Shown here in pieces: positions 42,793 through 51,247 of a DNA stretch of 64,000 nucleotides. The DNA lies in assembly GCA_001281695.1 (NCBI GenBank), contig LJIE01000001.1, positions 1,936,586 to 2,000,585 on the forward strand, given 5' to 3'. Below the pieces are notes generated by a model. That model was given only the letters and a program-made list of their open reading frames with translations. It had not been told where the DNA came from and ran no database searches. The DNA comes from a bacterium 336/3. GTDB taxonomy: Bacteria > Bacteroidota > Bacteroidia > Cytophagales > Thermonemataceae. Position 1 is the stretch's first letter. The number at the start of each line of letters is the position of its first letter. The translations under genes and the position numbers were made by a program.

Positions 42793-45246
42793 ATGCAAAA
42801 AATTTATCTTCTTTCTGGAAATGGTAGTTATAAAGCTTGGTGGGACGATTGTCTGCCTTTGTTCAAAGAAAAACAACCCATTCCCCTCGAACTTCCTGGT
42901 TTTGGAAGCAATACCTCTCAAAAATATCAAAATTTAGAGCAATTAGCTCGAGCTCTATTGGAGCAAACCGAAGAAAATCAAGAGATTTTTGCTGTGGGGA
43001 TCAATGCTTTGGTGGTATTGCATGCCCTTGTTCGAAAGCCCAAACACTTCTCAAAAGTGATATTACTCGCTCCTGTGGGGGCTTTTTTATGGGAAAGGAG
43101 TTTTGTGAAAATCATGTCTTGGAAGCCTATTCGTAAAACAATTCACTTTTTACTCAAAAACTTTCCTAAAGTGTTTGCTCATAAATTTTCATCTAAAAAA
43201 TGGACAAATAGTCAATACAAACGCATGGGAGAGGGTTACAAGCAATGCAAAGCCTTTGAAAAATATTTTGAATTTGTTCAGCCTCATAATGCCCTTACAC
43301 TTTTTGAGTGGATAGAAACACCCATAGAACTTATTTGGGGAACAAAAGATGCTGTTTTGGGTATCAATCAAGCTCCAGCTTGGGATTCTATTCTCCCGAG
43401 AGCCGATTTGAGTATCAGCATTCATGAGCATTGGGAACATTATCCCTATATCGATAACCCTGAAGAGTTTGCAAATTTTATTGAAAAGCACAAACCACAA
43501 TTCAAGGCACACACCAAAGGAGGAAGGCTTGCTTTGGCTACTTTAGCAGGTTTGCCTGTACCCAAAAAGGTAATTGTGAACCCTCAGACAGATTTAATGG
43601 CTGTTCTGAACCTGCTCAATACGACTAAACTTTTTGCTGTGCGTTCTTCTGCCTCCAACGAAGATAAAATAGATAAATCCAATGCAGGAATCCATACTTC
43701 GTATTTGAGAGTTGGAGCATCAGAGATTATTGCCAAAACACAAGATTTATTTCAAAAAGGTATTGATGAAGTGGTGATTCAAGAGTTTGTAGAGCCAATT
43801 ATTTCTGGGGTTGCATTTGTAAGAAATATTTCAGCGGAAATAGATTTGGTAGAAGGACATTTAGAAGAGTTTATTTCAGGGAAAAAAGAACCACACAGTT
43901 TTACAATTTCTAAAATGGGCGAAAACTGGGAAATTCCCATTTCTTCAGAAGCTCAAAATTTGCTTAACACCAAAGGTTTGAAAATAAAAGAATTGTGGAG
44001 TTTTCTACAAAAGACCATTAAAGTTTTTCATTATCAATCTTCTGATATTGAGTGGGCTTGGGATGGTTATCAATTTCATCTGTTTCAGATACGCCCTGTT
44101 ACACATTATTTATGGCGTAGAAGCCTGACTTCTGCCAATATGGATGAAATTCTGCCCAAACAAGTCAGTAAACTGATGGAATATGCTCAACAGAAAGCTT
44201 CTTTGAATATCGGGCGTGTTTATAGCCTTTGGGATAAAAGAGTTCTCAATGACAATGAGCCTTTTAGCGTAACAGCCGAAGACAATGCTTCTTACATCAA
44301 TTCTGATTTATTTTTGGCTCGTTTCAGAGATTGGGGCTTGCCGAGCAGTCTGTATGCCAAAGAAATAGGTGGGGCAGTGCCTCATTTGCCTTTTAACTTT
44401 TGGAAATTCTTTCAAAATATTCCTGTTTTTCTTACAATGCAGGCAGTTTCAAGAAAGAGAATCCTCAAAATAGAACAAGAATTAAAAGTTTTTGAACAGG
44501 AATTAGAAAATATCAGAAAACAACAAAGCCCTCAGAAAGAAACAGATTTGGTAAATTGGTTTACAAGATATTATGTTTGGATAGTGCAGAACAATATTTT
44601 TATCAACAATTGTATTTCTACCTCTTTTGGAACGTTTTGGGGCAAGCGAAAAACAGTTTATGATGCTTTAAATCCACAAGATTTCCCTCATAGAATTCAT
44701 TTTGAAAGTGACCCTGCAACCCCAAGAAATAATAAAGACGAAAAACCTCTGCTTCCATTTCCAAAATGGAGCAAAGGCATCCGAATAGCCCATTATTTGA
44801 ACATGATGGGACTTCAAAGCTATTATTTTGAAGTTCGGGAGTGGTTTAGAGATAACAATATGCGTCTGTTTCATCGTCTGCACAACGCCCTTGAGGATTC
44901 GGAGTGGTTAGAGGCTCATGAGGGCATCCGAACAAAATCGGGTTGTTTTTGGCAAAATGGGGGCGAAACACTTTCTCAGGCATTTTCATTTATGATTTAC
45001 CCTGGGCGTGCAGAAGGCATTTTAGGGAAAGATATATTGGTAGTAGATGCCTTAGAGCCAGGGCATTTTGAAGATTATAAACGAGCCAAAGCTGTTATTT
45101 CTCGCACAGGAGGCAGGCTTTCGCATGGGGCAACTCTGCTTCGGGAGCTTCAAAAACCTTCGGCTGTGGTGAGTAATTTCCCAAAAGAATTTGAAGAAAA
45201 ATTTGTTATTTTTGAAAACGGAAAAATTCTGGAAAAAGGAGTATAG
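42793..45246 (+). CDS. Fusion of a degenerate alpha/beta hydrolase with a PEP-synthase/rifampicin-phosphotransferase-like enzyme
   Basis: An 817-residue protein. Residues 1-235 form an alpha/beta-hydrolase fold (LLSGNGSYKAWWDDCLPLF, PLELPGFGSN, Asp186 in WGTKDAVL, His in HEHWEHYPYIDNPEEF). The nucleophile position, however, reads GINAL with Asn71 in place of Ser. Residues 245-440 are a PPDK_N/ATP-grasp domain (FAVRSSASNEDKIDKSNAG, EFVEPIISGVAF, FQIRPVTHY). Residues 445-715 form a linker. The C-terminus is the swivelling PEP-utiliser domain with the phosphohistidine His778 in GGRLSHGATLLREL. The three-part back end is like rifampicin phosphotransferase or PEP synthase. The substrate is unknown. 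Confidence 0.8.
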   Translation: MQKIYLLSGNGSYKAWWDDCLPLFKEKQPIPLELPGFGSNTSQKYQNLEQLARALLEQTEENQEIFAVGINALVVLHALVRKPKHFSKVILLAPVGAFLWERSFVKIMSWKPIRKTIHFLLKNFPKVFAHKFSSKKWTNSQYKRMGEGYKQCKAFEKYFEFVQPHNALTLFEWIETPIELIWGTKDAVLGINQAPAWDSILPRADLSISIHEHWEHYPYIDNPEEFANFIEKHKPQFKAHTKGGRLALATLAGLPVPKKVIVNPQTDLMAVLNLLNTTKLFAVRSSASNEDKIDKSNAGIHTSYLRVGASEIIAKTQDLFQKGIDEVVIQEFVEPIISGVAFVRNISAEIDLVEGHLEEFISGKKEPHSFTISKMGENWEIPISSEAQNLLNTKGLKIKELWSFLQKTIKVFHYQSSDIEWAWDGYQFHLFQIRPVTHYLWRRSLTSANMDEILPKQVSKLMEYAQQKASLNIGRVYSLWDKRVLNDNEPFSVTAEDNASYINSDLFLARFRDWGLPSSLYAKEIGGAVPHLPFNFWKFFQNIPVFLTMQAVSRKRILKIEQELKVFEQELENIRKQQSPQKETDLVNWFTRYYVWIVQNNIFINNCISTSFGTFWGKRKTVYDALNPQDFPHRIHFESDPATPRNNKDEKPLLPFPKWSKGIRIAHYLNMMGLQSYYFEVREWFRDNNMRLFHRLHNALEDSEWLEAHEGIRTKSGCFWQNGGETLSQAFSFMIYPGRAEGILGKDILVVDALEPGHFEDYKRAKAVISRTGGRLSHGATLLRELQKPSAVVSNFPKEFEEKFVIFENGKILEKGV

Positions 45247-45371
45247 AATTTTTAGAGAAAGGACTCAAGAGAAAAGAAAAAAGATTGAATTGGTATATTT
45301 CTCAACTACGACAGATTATTTTCTTTTTTCTATTCTCTTTTATCAAACAAACAATGTAAAACCTCTATATT

Positions 45372-45758
45372 ATGCAAAATGTAAATGTTTTTGGTGAAGC
45401 CCTTAAAACTTGTAGCAATACACCCCTGACAGGCTATTTTAGAGATGGTTGTTGCAATACAGATGCCACCGATTATGGTTCTCATACGGTTTGTGCCATC
45501 GTAACAGACGATTTTCTGGAGTTTTCGGCTCAAATGGGCAACGATTTGACTACCCCCATGCCATTGTATGAGTTCGAGGGACTCAAAGCTGGCGACCGTT
45601 GGTGTTTGTGTGCCTCTCGTTGGCTGGAGGCTTACAGGGCAGGTAAAGCCCCTTTCGTGGACTTAGAAGCCACCAACGAACAATCCCTAAAACTAATTCC
45701 TATGGAAATACTCTTAAAATATGCTTTGAAGAAGGATGAGAAGCCTTCATCAGAATGA
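45372..45758 (+). CDS. DUF2237 family protein
   Basis: A 128-residue protein. The DUF2237 pattern is nearly complete: NVFGEALKTCSNTPLTGYFR, DGCCNTDATDYGSHTVCAIV, TDDFLEFSAQMGNDLTTPMP and GDRWCLCASRWLEAYRAGKA, ending APFVDLEATNEQSL. The several conserved cysteines suggest metal or redox chemistry, but the function is unknown. The macro-domain gene follows directly. Confidence 0.92.
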   Translation: MQNVNVFGEALKTCSNTPLTGYFRDGCCNTDATDYGSHTVCAIVTDDFLEFSAQMGNDLTTPMPLYEFEGLKAGDRWCLCASRWLEAYRAGKAPFVDLEATNEQSLKLIPMEILLKYALKKDEKPSSE

Positions 45759-45785
45759 ATAATGCTAAAAACCTTAAACCTACAC

Positions 45786-46418
45786 ATGAAATTTTATTTT
45801 GTAGATATTAATTCCCAACTAACAGATGCATGGAATAAAGTATTTCAGGGCGTTGAAAATGTAGAAGTTAAGAACCAATCTATATTTGATTTGTCTTGTG
45901 ATGCCATTGTTAGTCCAGCAAATAGTTTTGGATATATGAATGGTGGGATAGATTTTGCCATTTCTAAGAATCTGGGCTGGCATATTGAAAAGAAATTACA
46001 AAAACTCCTGAGAGAAAAATATTATGGAGAGCTTTTAGTTGGGCAGGCTGTACTCGTAGAAACCGAAAACACTCAATATCCCCATCTGATTTCTGCACCA
46101 ACCATGAGAACGCCCATGACCATCCTGCGTTCCCCGAATGTGTATTTGGCTACTAAAGCAATCTTAGTTTTGCTAAAACATGGTACTTTTGAGGATGGAA
46201 CTAAAATAGGAGATAAAATTGAAACGGTTGCTATCCCAGGGCTTGGAACAGGAGTAGGACAAGTGCCACCTTTATTGTGTGCAAGACAAATGAGAATTGC
46301 ATGGGAAGATGTAATGAATGAAAAATATAAAACAGAAGAAGGTTGGGAAGAATTGAGGTCTAATTATGCATATTTCTTCACTCATGACGAAAAAGACTTG
46401 CATTATGATATTCCATAA
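45786..46418 (+). CDS. Macro-domain protein (ADP-ribose binding/hydrolase-like)
   Basis: A 210-residue protein from the ATG at 45786; an upstream ATG at 45762 is in frame, but MKFYFVDIN is the natural domain start. The macro fold is shown by DAIVSPANSFGYMNGGIDFA (ADP-ribose-binding loop 1) and AIPGLGTGVGQVPPLLCARQ (loop 2 with GxGTGxG). Macro domains bind or remove ADP-ribose from proteins, nucleic acids or metabolites. Residues around NSFGYMNGG differ from the canonical NAAN, as in the phage-tail/Tpp1-like macro subgroup. Confidence 0.88.
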   Translation: MKFYFVDINSQLTDAWNKVFQGVENVEVKNQSIFDLSCDAIVSPANSFGYMNGGIDFAISKNLGWHIEKKLQKLLREKYYGELLVGQAVLVETENTQYPHLISAPTMRTPMTILRSPNVYLATKAILVLLKHGTFEDGTKIGDKIETVAIPGLGTGVGQVPPLLCARQMRIAWEDVMNEKYKTEEGWEELRSNYAYFFTHDEKDLHYDIP

Positions 46419-46439
46419 AAAATATTAAATAAAAGAACT

Positions 46440-46793
46440 ATGTATCGAGAAAAATATTGTCAGCAAAGAGCTATTCAAATGTATGCCTCTGGACAAACAA
46501 AAACCGAAGTAATAGAAATGCTCAAAGAAGAAAATGCAAAAGAAGAAGAATTAGAAGCATTGGCGGATACATTCTATAAAGATTATCAATTCCTTCAAAA
46601 GCAGAGGCATAAACAACGCAAGCAAGATGCAGAACAAAACATGATAGTAGGTGGTGTTTTGTTGGGTGTGGGTATATTGCTCAGTTTAATACTTTCGGAG
46701 GAAGGAAGCTATAATATATGGTTTACAGGATTGATCATAGGAGGAGCAATTGCTCTTGGAAGAGGAATAATTTTGAAAAATAATACAGATTGA
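46440..46793 (+). CDS. Small membrane protein of unknown function
   Basis: A 117-residue protein. The N-terminal half is soluble and helical and very charged (AIQMYASGQTKTEVIEMLKE, KQRHKQRKQDAEQNM). Two TM segments follow (VGGVLLGVGILLSLIL and FTGLIIGGAIALGRGIIL). It lies 21 bp after the macro-domain gene. No family is recognised. Confidence 0.55.
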   Translation: MYREKYCQQRAIQMYASGQTKTEVIEMLKEENAKEEELEALADTFYKDYQFLQKQRHKQRKQDAEQNMIVGGVLLGVGILLSLILSEEGSYNIWFTGLIIGGAIALGRGIILKNNTD

Positions 46794-46885
46794 ATGAAAT
46801 GAATAAAAGATAATGTTTTTTATACATTACTGGAAACACTTTTATCTTAAATTATATGGGATATATTATGGTATCTGATGAATTG

Positions 46886-46893
46886 TATCTTTG
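46886..46893 (+). promoter_or_regulatory. Candidate -7 promoter element of the restriction-modification gene
   Basis: TATCTTTG matches the Bacteroidota TAnnTTTG element and would start transcription about 57 bases before the ATG at 46957. No TTG is found at the ideal -33 distance. Prediction only. Confidence 0.4.
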
Positions 46894-46956
46894 AGATATT
46901 TGTATTAACTTGGAATCATTGTAGTGTTAGCTTTTACCTGAAAAAATAACAAGTAA

Positions 46957-49900
46957 ATGATTTTAAATGAGTTGAAGCCCCGAAAAGTGCTTAACAAAGC
47001 CTTTTTAAAAGTACGACCCAACAGAATTGAAATAGAAAACTTCAAAAAGAATCTCACCAACTTATTGAATGGGATTAATGAGAAAGAAAGTGAAGAATTT
47101 CATAAAAATTTGGTCATTGACTTTCTAAAGAAAACCTACTACGACCCCAACCATTTTATTAATACCAAAGATAGAAAAGACCTAGTCATTCATAATGGTA
47201 GCAATGCTCAAAGTACTGTAGGGGTGATTATTGAAACCAAAAAGCCCACCAACAAACCTGAAATGCCTACCAAAGAGAATCTGAATGTAAAGGCATTTCA
47301 GGAGCTTGTTTTGTATTATCTCAGAGAGCGAATTATACACAAAAATCTGGAAATCAAAAACTTGATTATTACCAATGTGTATGAGTGGTTTGTTTTTGAT
47401 GCTCATGTTTTTGACAGGCTTTTTGCTCAGAATAAACAATTAGTGAAGTCATTCACAGATTTTGAGGCTGGAACGCTTGTAGAAAGCAAAACGGACTTTT
47501 TCTATGAACAGATTGCCAAACCTTTTATTGCACAAATCAACACAGGGATAGAATTTACTCATTTCGATTTACGAGAGTACACCCCCCTTTTGAGAGGGGT
47601 TGGGTCTGAACATCAAAACAAAGCAGATGACAACCATCTAATTGTCCTTTTCAAACTACTTTCGCCAGAACACCTTTTAAAACTACCTTTTGCCAACGAC
47701 AGCAACAGCCTTGATAAACGCTTCTACAGCGAATTGTTGCATATAATTGGTCTCACCGAAACCAAAGAAGGCGGTAAAAAACTCATTGAACGTAATAAAG
47801 AAGGAGAAAGAAACTCAGGGACAATTTTGGAAGATGCTATCATTCAGTTGGATAGTCTCGATAAAATCAGCCGTTTACCCAATCCATCACAATTTGGTGA
47901 AAATTTTCAGGAACGCCTTTTCAATGTAGCTTTGGAGCTTTCCATCACTTGGATAAACAGAATCTTGTTTCTTAAACTTTTAGAGGCTCAGCTTATCTCT
48001 TACCACAAAGGAGATAAAAATTACGTTTTTTTGAGTCTAGAAAAAATCAAAGATTATGACGATTTGAACAGCTTGTTTTTTCAGGTGCTTGCCCGAAAAC
48101 ATGATGAACGAAACAGTGATGTCAAGAAAGCTTTTGAAAAAGTTCCTTACCTCAATAGTTCTTTGTTTGAGCCTACCGAACTTGAACACACAACATTGTT
48201 TATCAGCAATCTGCGAGATGAAAAAACGATTCCTTTACATTCTAAAACAGTTTTAAAAAACGAACAGGGCAAAACCCTCACAGGAAATCTCAATACCTTA
48301 GAATATCTGTTTCGTTTCTTGGATGCCTACGATTTTAGCTCCGAAGGCTCAGAAGAAATCCAAGAAGACAACAAAACCCTCATCAATGCTTCTGTTTTGG
48401 GTTTGATTTTCGAGAAAATAAACGGCTACAAAGATGGTTCTTTTTTTACACCTGGGTTCATCACAATGTATATGTGTCGTGAAACCATCCGAAAGGCTGT
48501 TTTACAGAAGTTTAATGAAGCTGTGAAAAACACACCCCAAAACTTGAAAAATAAGGAAGCTGTAACACCCCTTACAAAAGGAGATTTACAAATTGGGAGT
48601 GTGTCTGAGGGTGTTAAACGAGAAATTATCCCATACAACCCAAAATTAAAGGAACTTGCCCGAGAACTTAGAAATAATAGCACAAAATCAGAAATTATAC
48701 TCTGGAAAGAACTCAAAGGCAAATTTGAGGGTAAATATGATTTCCACAGACAAAAACCTTTAGACAATTTCATTGCTGACTTCTTCTGTTATGAATTAAA
48801 ATTAGTAATTGAAATTGATGGCGAAACACATAATTGGGAAGAAACACAACAGAAAGATTTTGAAAAAGAAAGTAAGTTAAATGAATTAGGACTCAATGTT
48901 CTACGTTTTCCTGATTCTGATATTTTTAAGCATCTGGAAGCTACACTAGAAACCATTCGTAAATACATTGAAGGTTTTGAAAAAGGCGATTTATCAGAGT
49001 TTCGTTATGAAGATACTCCCTTAAATCCTTTTACAGGCATAATAGTTGAAAATGATACAGCTCTATTAAACAAGGGCTTAAAAACTCCCCTCTTGAGAGG
49101 GGTTGGGGGTGTGTCATCCCTCCTTGAGGAGGGTAAGGGAGGTGTTATATTCAAAACGCTTGATGATGTGTATGAGCAAATTGGTAATGGGAAGCTATTT
49201 ACCAGAAAAGAAGCCAACGAAATTGTAAACAGCCTCAAAATCTGTGACCCTGCTGTGGGTTCAGGGCATTTTTTGGTTTCGGCTCTCAACGAAATCATTG
49301 CCATCAAGAGTGAACTCCAAATTCTGCAAGATGCTCAAGGCAAACGCCTCAAAAACTACACCATAGAAGTGGTAAATGATGAACTCATTGTAACAGATGA
49401 AGATGGAGAGCTTTTTGAGTACAAACCCAAAAGCCCTGAAAGCCAGCGAATACAAGAAACCCTTTTCTATGAAAAGCAGACCATTATCGAGAACTGCCTG
49501 TTTGGAGTGGATATAAACCCCAATTCTGTTAAAATATGCCGTTTGCGTCTCTGGATTGAGCTTCTCAAAAATGCCTATTACAAACACCTCGCTGACCCTC
49601 CTCAAGGAGGGAAAACTCTCAACTCTCCAGAGGGGAGTCACATGGAGTTGCAAACCCTGCCCAATATTGACATCAATATTAAAACAGGCAACTCGCTGGT
49701 GAGTCGTTTTGCCTTAGATGCCGATTTGAGCCAAGCCCTCAAAAAAAGTAAATATACCATTGATAGCTACCAAATAGCCGTAGATACCTACCGAAACGCC
49801 CAAAACAAAGAGCAGAAAAGGGAAATGGAACGCCTCATTGCTGATATTAAATCGGATTTTAGAAGCGAAATAGCCAAAAACGATCCTAAACTCAATAAAA

Positions 49901-51246
49901 AACGAAAACTGGAAGGAGATTTATTTACCCTAATGAACCAGATTTCTGTTTTTGGCGAAACAGAAAAAGAAAAGAAAGAGAAAAACAAAAAAGCTGAAAA
50001 ACTCACCCAAGAAATACAGAAAATTGAAGCCGAAATTGAAGAAATAAAAAACAATAAAATCTTTGAAAATGCTTTTGAATGGCGTTTTGAGTTCCCTGAA
50101 GTCTTAGACAATGAAGGCAATTTTGTCGGTTTTGATGCAGTGATTGGAAATCCGCCATATATTCCATTAGAAGCATTTAGTCTTAATCAAAAGACATTTT
50201 TTAGCAAAAAATATATACAACTAGAAAGAAAATATGAATCATCTGTACCCTTTATTTTAGAAGGTTTAAATATTTTAAACATATCTGGTCTTTTAGCATA
50301 CATAGCACCTATTACTTGGCAAACAGGGGAAAATTATTCGAAGTTCAGGAAATCTTTTTTTGAAAATTTTGGTATAGACAAATTGATAAATCTGCCATTT
50401 AATATTTTTGAAGATGCCTATGTTGATACAGCATTATATTTTATCTCTAAGGAAAGAAAATCTGAATATTCTATTTATTCTTTTGAGAAAAAGGCACAAA
50501 TTAAAACGTTAGAAAACTTAAATTATATAACTTTTAAAACTTCTGACCTTAAAATACCTGATTTTAAAATATTTATTGATAAAACTTCACAGCAGTTTTC
50601 AAGATTTGATTCTAGTGATTTTGTTTCATTTGGTTCTATTACCAAATCAACACAGGGATTATCCAGTAGTAACTTTATAGAAACAAATAATAAGTTATCA
50701 GAATATATTTATCCATTTCTTGAAAAAGGTAATGTTTATAATTACAGTTTAATTAAAGAAAAAATATATAACACAGATTTATCTGATAAAAAAAATCTTT
50801 TGGAATACTATCAAGCTGAACCTAAAATTTTAATAAGACGAATAATTAATCGTCAAAATAGACTATCTGTAGCATATTGTGATGAAAAATTAGTTTTTAA
50901 GAAAGATATAAATCCTTTTATACCAATTGACAACAATTTTGATTGTTTTTATTTGACTGGAATCGTAGCAAGTAAACTTATTTCATTTATTTACTTAAAT
51001 TCCTCAACAATAGCAACAAAAGATGATTTTAGACAAACTACCTTAGGTGAGTTGAGAAAATTGCCTATTCCAAAAGTAAGTATAAATAGACAAAATGGAA
51101 TTAAAATTATTGTTTGTAAAATTTTAGAACTCAAAGCTCAAGACCCAAAAGCAGACACCCAAGCCTTAGAAGCCGAGATAGACCAGATGGTGTATGCGTT
51201 GTATGGGCTTACTGAAGAAGAAATCAAGATTGTGGAGGGTAGTTAA
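46957..51246 (+). CDS. Single-chain Eco57I-like (type IIG/IIL-type) restriction-modification enzyme with inserted DUF559 domain
   Basis: A 1,429-residue protein combining cleavage, methylation and target recognition. A PD-(D/E)XK-like nuclease region lies near residues 60-95 (DRKDLVIHN and VGVIIETKKP). The methyltransferase has motif I CDPAVGSGHFLVSALNEI (about 763) and motif IV DAVIGNPPYIP (about 1063). The target-recognition region is about 1085-1390. Residues about 521-731 are an extra block with a DUF559 nuclease domain (560-675), flanked by repeat-derived peptides (TPLTKGD, TPLLRGVGGV). Two more repeat-derived inserts occur at YTPLLRGVGS (about 207) and ADPPQGGKTLNSPEGS (about 878). All keep the frame open. 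Confidence 0.88.
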   Translation: MILNELKPRKVLNKAFLKVRPNRIEIENFKKNLTNLLNGINEKESEEFHKNLVIDFLKKTYYDPNHFINTKDRKDLVIHNGSNAQSTVGVIIETKKPTNKPEMPTKENLNVKAFQELVLYYLRERIIHKNLEIKNLIITNVYEWFVFDAHVFDRLFAQNKQLVKSFTDFEAGTLVESKTDFFYEQIAKPFIAQINTGIEFTHFDLREYTPLLRGVGSEHQNKADDNHLIVLFKLLSPEHLLKLPFANDSNSLDKRFYSELLHIIGLTETKEGGKKLIERNKEGERNSGTILEDAIIQLDSLDKISRLPNPSQFGENFQERLFNVALELSITWINRILFLKLLEAQLISYHKGDKNYVFLSLEKIKDYDDLNSLFFQVLARKHDERNSDVKKAFEKVPYLNSSLFEPTELEHTTLFISNLRDEKTIPLHSKTVLKNEQGKTLTGNLNTLEYLFRFLDAYDFSSEGSEEIQEDNKTLINASVLGLIFEKINGYKDGSFFTPGFITMYMCRETIRKAVLQKFNEAVKNTPQNLKNKEAVTPLTKGDLQIGSVSEGVKREIIPYNPKLKELARELRNNSTKSEIILWKELKGKFEGKYDFHRQKPLDNFIADFFCYELKLVIEIDGETHNWEETQQKDFEKESKLNELGLNVLRFPDSDIFKHLEATLETIRKYIEGFEKGDLSEFRYEDTPLNPFTGIIVENDTALLNKGLKTPLLRGVGGVSSLLEEGKGGVIFKTLDDVYEQIGNGKLFTRKEANEIVNSLKICDPAVGSGHFLVSALNEIIAIKSELQILQDAQGKRLKNYTIEVVNDELIVTDEDGELFEYKPKSPESQRIQETLFYEKQTIIENCLFGVDINPNSVKICRLRLWIELLKNAYYKHLADPPQGGKTLNSPEGSHMELQTLPNIDINIKTGNSLVSRFALDADLSQALKKSKYTIDSYQIAVDTYRNAQNKEQKREMERLIADIKSDFRSEIAKNDPKLNKKRKLEGDLFTLMNQISVFGETEKEKKEKNKKAEKLTQEIQKIEAEIEEIKNNKIFENAFEWRFEFPEVLDNEGNFVGFDAVIGNPPYIPLEAFSLNQKTFFSKKYIQLERKYESSVPFILEGLNILNISGLLAYIAPITWQTGENYSKFRKSFFENFGIDKLINLPFNIFEDAYVDTALYFISKERKSEYSIYSFEKKAQIKTLENLNYITFKTSDLKIPDFKIFIDKTSQQFSRFDSSDFVSFGSITKSTQGLSSSNFIETNNKLSEYIYPFLEKGNVYNYSLIKEKIYNTDLSDKKNLLEYYQAEPKILIRRIINRQNRLSVAYCDEKLVFKKDINPFIPIDNNFDCFYLTGIVASKLISFIYLNSSTIATKDDFRQTTLGELRKLPIPKVSINRQNGIKIIVCKILELKAQDPKADTQALEAEIDQMVYALYGLTEEEIKIVEGS
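47578..47606 (+). repeat. In-frame half-copy of the palindromic repeat
   Basis: CCCCCCTTTTGAGAGGGGTTGG, encoding TPLLRGVG, matches the CCCCTCTTGAGAGGGG half of the downstream array units. It lies inside the restriction-modification gene between FDLREY and the conserved LFKLLSPEHLLKLPF block. Confidence 0.75.
48564..48620 (+). repeat. Diverged palindromic-repeat copy at left edge of the DUF559 insert
   Basis: The sequence around ACACCCCTTACAAAAGGAG and GTGTGTCTGAGGGTGTT retains the order and ends of a repeat half-unit but has many changes. It runs straight into the DUF559 start KREIIPYNPKL. Confidence 0.5.
49081..49146 (+). repeat. Palindromic-repeat copy at right edge of the DUF559 insert
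   Basis: Both palindromes of the array unit are present: TCCCCTCTTGAGAGGGG then, after GTTGGGGGTGTGTC, ATCCCTCCTTGAGGAGGG. Compared with array units the two hairpins are in the opposite order. Translated in frame as TPLLRGVGGV-SSLLEEGKGGV. Confidence 0.8.
49591..49634 (+). repeat. In-frame palindromic-repeat copy in the methyltransferase region
   Basis: CCCTCCTCAAGGAGGG, identical to the first hairpin of the array units, is followed by AAAACTCTCAACTCTCCAGAGGGGAG, a diverged second hairpin. Translated as DPPQGGKTLNSPEGSH, it interrupts the conserved KNAYYKHLA / MELQTLPNIDINIKTGNSLV block. Confidence 0.75.
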
Positions 51247-51247
51247 A

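Larger units (their letters stand above)
48519..49150 (+). mobile_element. In-frame insertion: DUF559 endonuclease domain bounded by palindromic repeats
   Basis: Related Eco57I-like proteins, as I recall them, run directly from the FITMYMCRETIRKAVLQKFN helix to TLDDVYEQIGNGK. Here about 630 bp separate them. The insert holds a diverged repeat copy (TPLTKGD...SEGVKREI), a complete DUF559 domain (NPKLKELARELRNNSTKSE, YDFHRQKPLDNFIADFFCYE, LVIEIDGETHNW, LNVLRFPDSDIFKH) and a full repeat copy (TPLLRGVGGVSSLLEEGKGG). DUF559 is a Vsr-like PD-(D/E)XK nuclease family whose key acidic residues are retained. The exact ends are my estimate. Mobility is inferred. Confidence 0.6.

Noticed and set aside
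45247-45371. tRNA or structured RNA in the gap before the DUF2237 gene
   Set aside because: No cloverleaf or strong stem is visible; the gap is plain AT-rich sequence.
48426-49307. Minus-strand frames opposite the DUF559 insert
   Set aside because: They are antisense shadows; the plus-strand DUF559 domain has conserved nuclease residues.
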